Positions 61,019 through 64,000 of a stretch of 64,000 nt of DNA are shown here, piece after piece (positions within the stretch are counted from its first letter, which is position 1; every line of letters begins with the position of its first letter). Source of the DNA: Fervidobacterium sp. Its GTDB lineage: Bacteria > Thermotogota > Thermotogae > Thermotogales > Fervidobacteriaceae. Under the pieces are notes generated by a model. It saw only the letters and a list, made by a program, of their open reading frames with translations. It made no database searches and was not told the origin of the DNA. The position numbers were made by a program, and so were the translations under genes. Location of the stretch: the NCBI GenBank assembly GCA_026419195.1, contig JANZZV010000005.1:62001-126000 (forward strand), written 5' to 3'.

Positions 61019-64000
61019 TTGCTTGTAGATATAACAGCATATATAGGGATAATACTTACAGCGTTGTTCTCACATATAAACTATTCAGTTAACATGCGTA
61101 CACCGAAATATGCTATCTTAAGTATTTTTATAGCAGTATTTGCGTTGTATTTATCTATATTCAGTATAGAAAAAAAATCCATCAAGTTTAGGATCACCTT
61201 TGCCCATGTATTGTGGCTTTCATTCTCGTATGTTGCTTTCTTATCATGCATAAACGTGGCAATCAATTATCCAGCTTTTCTTAGAAGATCTGTGGATGTA
61301 GCTTTTTATATATTGCTAAATGTATTACTATCGTTTTTTATAACAAACTTTATGAATGACAAAAAAAGAATAGAAAAATACCTTCTCATATTTCTAATTA
61401 CAGGTTTTGTTATAGCCTTAAACGGTGTTCTTAACTATTATACCTCCTACGACATATTTTTAGGTGTTGTGGAAGGGTTGCTATACAGAGATAGAATAAA
61501 ATCTACTATCGGAAACGTTATATTTGTGGCAAATTACTTGAACATGTTAATACCAATATCTTTTTACTTCATAGTTAAAGGACAACCAGATGAACATACT
61601 AGTTATGGTAAGCTACCTTTTTCTCTGATTGCTGAAAAACTCTTTGCTTTGCTAAACGCCCTACTTTATATCTTTATCCTTACCATTGCCCAAGTGAGAG
61701 CGGAATTTATAGCGTGGTTGTTGCAGACTATTATCCTGGTCACATTAACTATTTGGTTTAGCTTAAATAGGGAAGAAAAACTCATGATTAAAATAAGAAG
61801 CTATCTTAATTACCTGAAAATTGGTCTTTTGACAATCGCACTCCTTTGGTTTGCCATGGTCTCTGTTTTATTTTACCTTGTTCCGTCGGTAGTTAACAAT
61901 TATGGTGATCTTGGTGGTGGTGGAGTAACGTTAACAGAGAGGCTGGAATCGAAAACAATAAATCGTGACTTAACCATACGACTACTCGCATGGATTTCTG
62001 CAATCAAATTATGGCAGAGGCATAAATTATTAGGTAATGGCATAAATACTTATCAGATACTTGGTTCAAACGTCATATCGGATCTTGCAAACAGCAAACC
62101 AGAATACAATTTCGCATGGCAACCTTTCGATAGTGTCCACAATGATTACTTACAAATTCTATCGGAAACAGGAATATTGGGATTTGTTATAATATTAACC
62201 TTGTTTTTATATCTACTAATATATGTTATAAAAAACCTGTCTGTCCTAAGAGAAAATAACAACATGGATGACTTGATCTTATTTGTTTGTTTGATACTAT
62301 CTGTTACTTCGTTTGCAGTCCAGGCGTTCTTTTCTCCCATAGTTCAAGTTTTACCAAGTTCATTGCTTGCAAATTTCATTATAAGTACAGGATTAGGAGT
62401 GTACTTCAACAAAGTTAAAATGAAAGAAATAGAACTGACTGGTAAAATAAAAACAGTAACTTGTTTGGTCATCTTATCAATAGCTTTATCCGGTGCATAT
62501 TTTCGAACAACACACTATCTTTCAGAATATTATTACGGCAGAGCAAGGGTGGCTAATGAATTCCTCTCAACGTTCGAAGATCAGAAAGAAACGACAGAAA
62601 GTAAGTTGGAAGAACTCGAAAACTTAAAAAAGGACAATAAAATTAACTCAAGTGAATACGAGAAAAACAAGAGAGAATTACATACTCAACTGAGTACTAT
62701 TACGAGGGAAATACGGCAAGCATATGTGCATGGGGAAAGTGCCTTTTTGGCGAGTATAAAATTTGACAGAACTAATGGAGCGTCGATGTTTTATTTTTCT
62801 GGCTTTGCGTACCATCCTTTAAGAATAGATAAATTATCACGCGATATGGAAAAACACTACGAAAAGATACTCAATCAAGATTACGACCGACTGCAAAAGA
62901 TAATAGACAAAAACGAAAAAAGAACCGACTTGACGTTTTTATTGGAATACATAAAAAAGCATCCTTACTTGCTCAAAAGTAGAAATTTCACTGAAAACCT
63001 CTCAAAAGCCCAAGCATCACTTGATAGTTTATCCTTATTCTCTATGGCGTTGAAAAGATACGCGGAACCAAACACTTATAGTCTTATTTCAAGAAGATAC
63101 CAGGTTTTGTGCGAATCCTTAGATGAATTAAGGAAATTTACAAATGATGACACGGTAAAGGCAACACTTCTAGAGAAGAAAAACTATTATTTCCAAGAGC
63201 TTACCAAGAATGGACACAGGTTGTTTTACCTTATTAGCGGCGGATGGTTCACTTATCCGGCTTATAAAAACCTTGATATAGAGCTTTCCAGTATATCTAA
63301 TCAAGATATGCACAGAAACATCGCAAGCTTTGTACTAATGAGTAGGGTTGACTCATTTGACCTCTTGTACAAAACTCTGAAAAGCATAGCAGAAAAGGAA
63401 ATACAAACGTGCTTAAATTTAGAAAAACAAAATATTCCCACAATTCCAGATGGAGTATTATCTTACCTCCACGCGTTGGTAGTAAAACAAATTAATAATC
63501 AAGATAAAGAAAAAGCTGAGAAGTTAATAAATGAGATTTTAGACTCATATCGCGAATGTTACTCAATAGCGTGCCAGCGTCTTGAAAATAAGAAAATTTA
63601 CAAAGATTCTTATAAAAAACTCCAAGATGTTGTAATCAAAAGACTTAAAGGCTCGCTGAAAAATAAGTTGGCAAACAATGCTATAAACGAATTGATTAAC
63701 GAATTAGAAGATTCAGGAAAGGAAGCATTCGAAAAGCTCACAAACTATGATTTCAAAAAGTACATAAATAGCTACATCGATTTACTTACAAAGAAAGACA
63801 TCTCACAGTGGCCATTTGTTGGTTTGAACAGCCCTTGGAAATCTTTGATGCAACCACACATACAAAAGATAACATTTTCATCTTTAAGCCTAACAAATTC
63901 CTTAGACATTTTTGGGAAAGTAGGTAACGTACTTTCAGCAATACTCGATAGTAAATCCAATCAATCAGTTTTTGCCCTCGAAAGATACATGATGTTCAAA
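61019..64000 (+). CDS. O-antigen ligase/polymerase-like protein, 3' truncated by window
   Basis: A frame of 994 codons open to the window edge. It begins with TTG at 61019, right after AAAAGGAGGCG. The N-terminal 490 residues contain about 11-13 membrane segments and an O-antigen ligase (Wzy_C type) loop; SVHNDYLQILSETGILGF at about residue 372 is its best-known motif. It would polymerise surface glycan units or attach them to a carrier. From about residue 500 a soluble, charged, mostly helical region of at least 490 residues follows, with strings of Lys/Glu coiled coil (STFEDQKETTESKLEELENLKKD). This tail is far longer than usual for the family and matches no domain I know. The stop codon is outside the window. 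Confidence 0.85.
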   Translation, partial: MLVDITAYIGIILTALFSHINYSVNMRTPKYAILSIFIAVFALYLSIFSIEKKSIKFRITFAHVLWLSFSYVAFLSCINVAINYPAFLRRSVDVAFYILLNVLLSFFITNFMNDKKRIEKYLLIFLITGFVIALNGVLNYYTSYDIFLGVVEGLLYRDRIKSTIGNVIFVANYLNMLIPISFYFIVKGQPDEHTSYGKLPFSLIAEKLFALLNALLYIFILTIAQVRAEFIAWLLQTIILVTLTIWFSLNREEKLMIKIRSYLNYLKIGLLTIALLWFAMVSVLFYLVPSVVNNYGDLGGGGVTLTERLESKTINRDLTIRLLAWISAIKLWQRHKLLGNGINTYQILGSNVISDLANSKPEYNFAWQPFDSVHNDYLQILSETGILGFVIILTLFLYLLIYVIKNLSVLRENNNMDDLILFVCLILSVTSFAVQAFFSPIVQVLPSSLLANFIISTGLGVYFNKVKMKEIELTGKIKTVTCLVILSIALSGAYFRTTHYLSEYYYGRARVANEFLSTFEDQKETTESKLEELENLKKDNKINSSEYEKNKRELHTQLSTITREIRQAYVHGESAFLASIKFDRTNGASMFYFSGFAYHPLRIDKLSRDMEKHYEKILNQDYDRLQKIIDKNEKRTDLTFLLEYIKKHPYLLKSRNFTENLSKAQASLDSLSLFSMALKRYAEPNTYSLISRRYQVLCESLDELRKFTNDDTVKATLLEKKNYYFQELTKNGHRLFYLISGGWFTYPAYKNLDIELSSISNQDMHRNIASFVLMSRVDSFDLLYKTLKSIAEKEIQTCLNLEKQNIPTIPDGVLSYLHALVVKQINNQDKEKAEKLINEILDSYRECYSIACQRLENKKIYKDSYKKLQDVVIKRLKGSLKNKLANNAINELINELEDSGKEAFEKLTNYDFKKYINSYIDLLTKKDISQWPFVGLNSPWKSLMQPHIQKITFSSLSLTNSLDIFGKVGNVLSAILDSKSNQSVFALERYMMFK

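Noticed and set aside
1-64000. CRISPR array, insertion sequence or prophage
   Set aside because: No regularly spaced repeats, transposase genes, or phage structural genes were found on either strand while reading the window.

Overview
The window is AT-rich, densely packed bacterial chromosome from a member of the Thermotogales, most likely Fervidobacterium or a close relative. The support is the map-infA-rpmJ-rpsM-rpsK-rpsD-rpoA-rplQ block, a short PurL of about 600 residues with separate PurS and PurQ, QueH instead of QueG, an ABC exporter half resembling the Thermotoga TM287 type, and many envelope proteins typical of toga-bearing bacteria. Genus and species are inference; no rRNA is present.

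Layout. Bases 1-3653 hold the end of the ribosomal/alpha operon, closed by a hairpin terminator. Bases 3698-9525 carry protein quality control and translation genes (tig, clpP, yebC), an outer-membrane-like protein, cheR, lspA and an RluD-type pseudouridine synthase, with several out-of-frame overlaps. Bases 9515-15721 are a signalling block: an HD-GYP response regulator, tRNA-Pro(CGG), a chemoreceptor behind a perfect consensus promoter, a membrane HD-GYP protein and an exported coiled-coil repeat protein. Bases 15882-22330 (minus strand) form a uraA-purK-purE-purC-purS-purQ-purL run whose leader has a PyrR-type hairpin over the Shine-Dalgarno sequence. Bases 22458-31402 (minus) are mixed housekeeping genes: an orphan ABC ATPase, lytic transglycosylase, PAP2-like membrane protein, RsbW-like kinase, queH, dtd, RelA/SpoT, Xer recombinase, RNase III and a PP-loop ATPase. 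Bases 31609-38169 (plus) hold fhs, gdhA with a Rex/CRP-like palindrome in its upstream region, an ABC exporter half and a GGDEF protein. Three tiny genes follow (38462-39101), then three minus-strand genes: an RlmN-like radical SAM protein, a flavin reductase and a seven-repeat FN3 lipoprotein.

Bases 43825-54107 are a complete-looking lysine fermentation operon: CoA-transferase (two subunits), kal, kce, kdd, kamA, a MaoC-type hydratase, a P-loop protein (KamB-like), a MutS-like ATPase (KamC-like), kamD and kamE. Key active-site residues of KamA, Kce and KamE can be read at or close to the published positions. The pathway converts lysine through beta-lysine, 3,5-diaminohexanoate and 3-keto-5-aminohexanoate to acetoacetate and 3-aminobutyryl-CoA, then crotonyl-CoA. 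Together with glutamate dehydrogenase this suggests peptide and amino-acid fermentation.

Bases 54296-64000 are a cell-surface polysaccharide locus: two GT4 and one GT2 glycosyltransferases, two sugar-nucleotide SDR enzymes, a flippase and a very large O-antigen-ligase/polymerase-like protein cut by the window edge. No CRISPR array, insertion sequence or prophage was seen. The best candidates for undescribed biology are the KamB/KamC pair, the MaoC protein inside the lysine operon, the PyrR-like translational switch on uraA, the LspA reading frame that runs far into rluD, and the small-gene trio at 38.5-39.1 kb.
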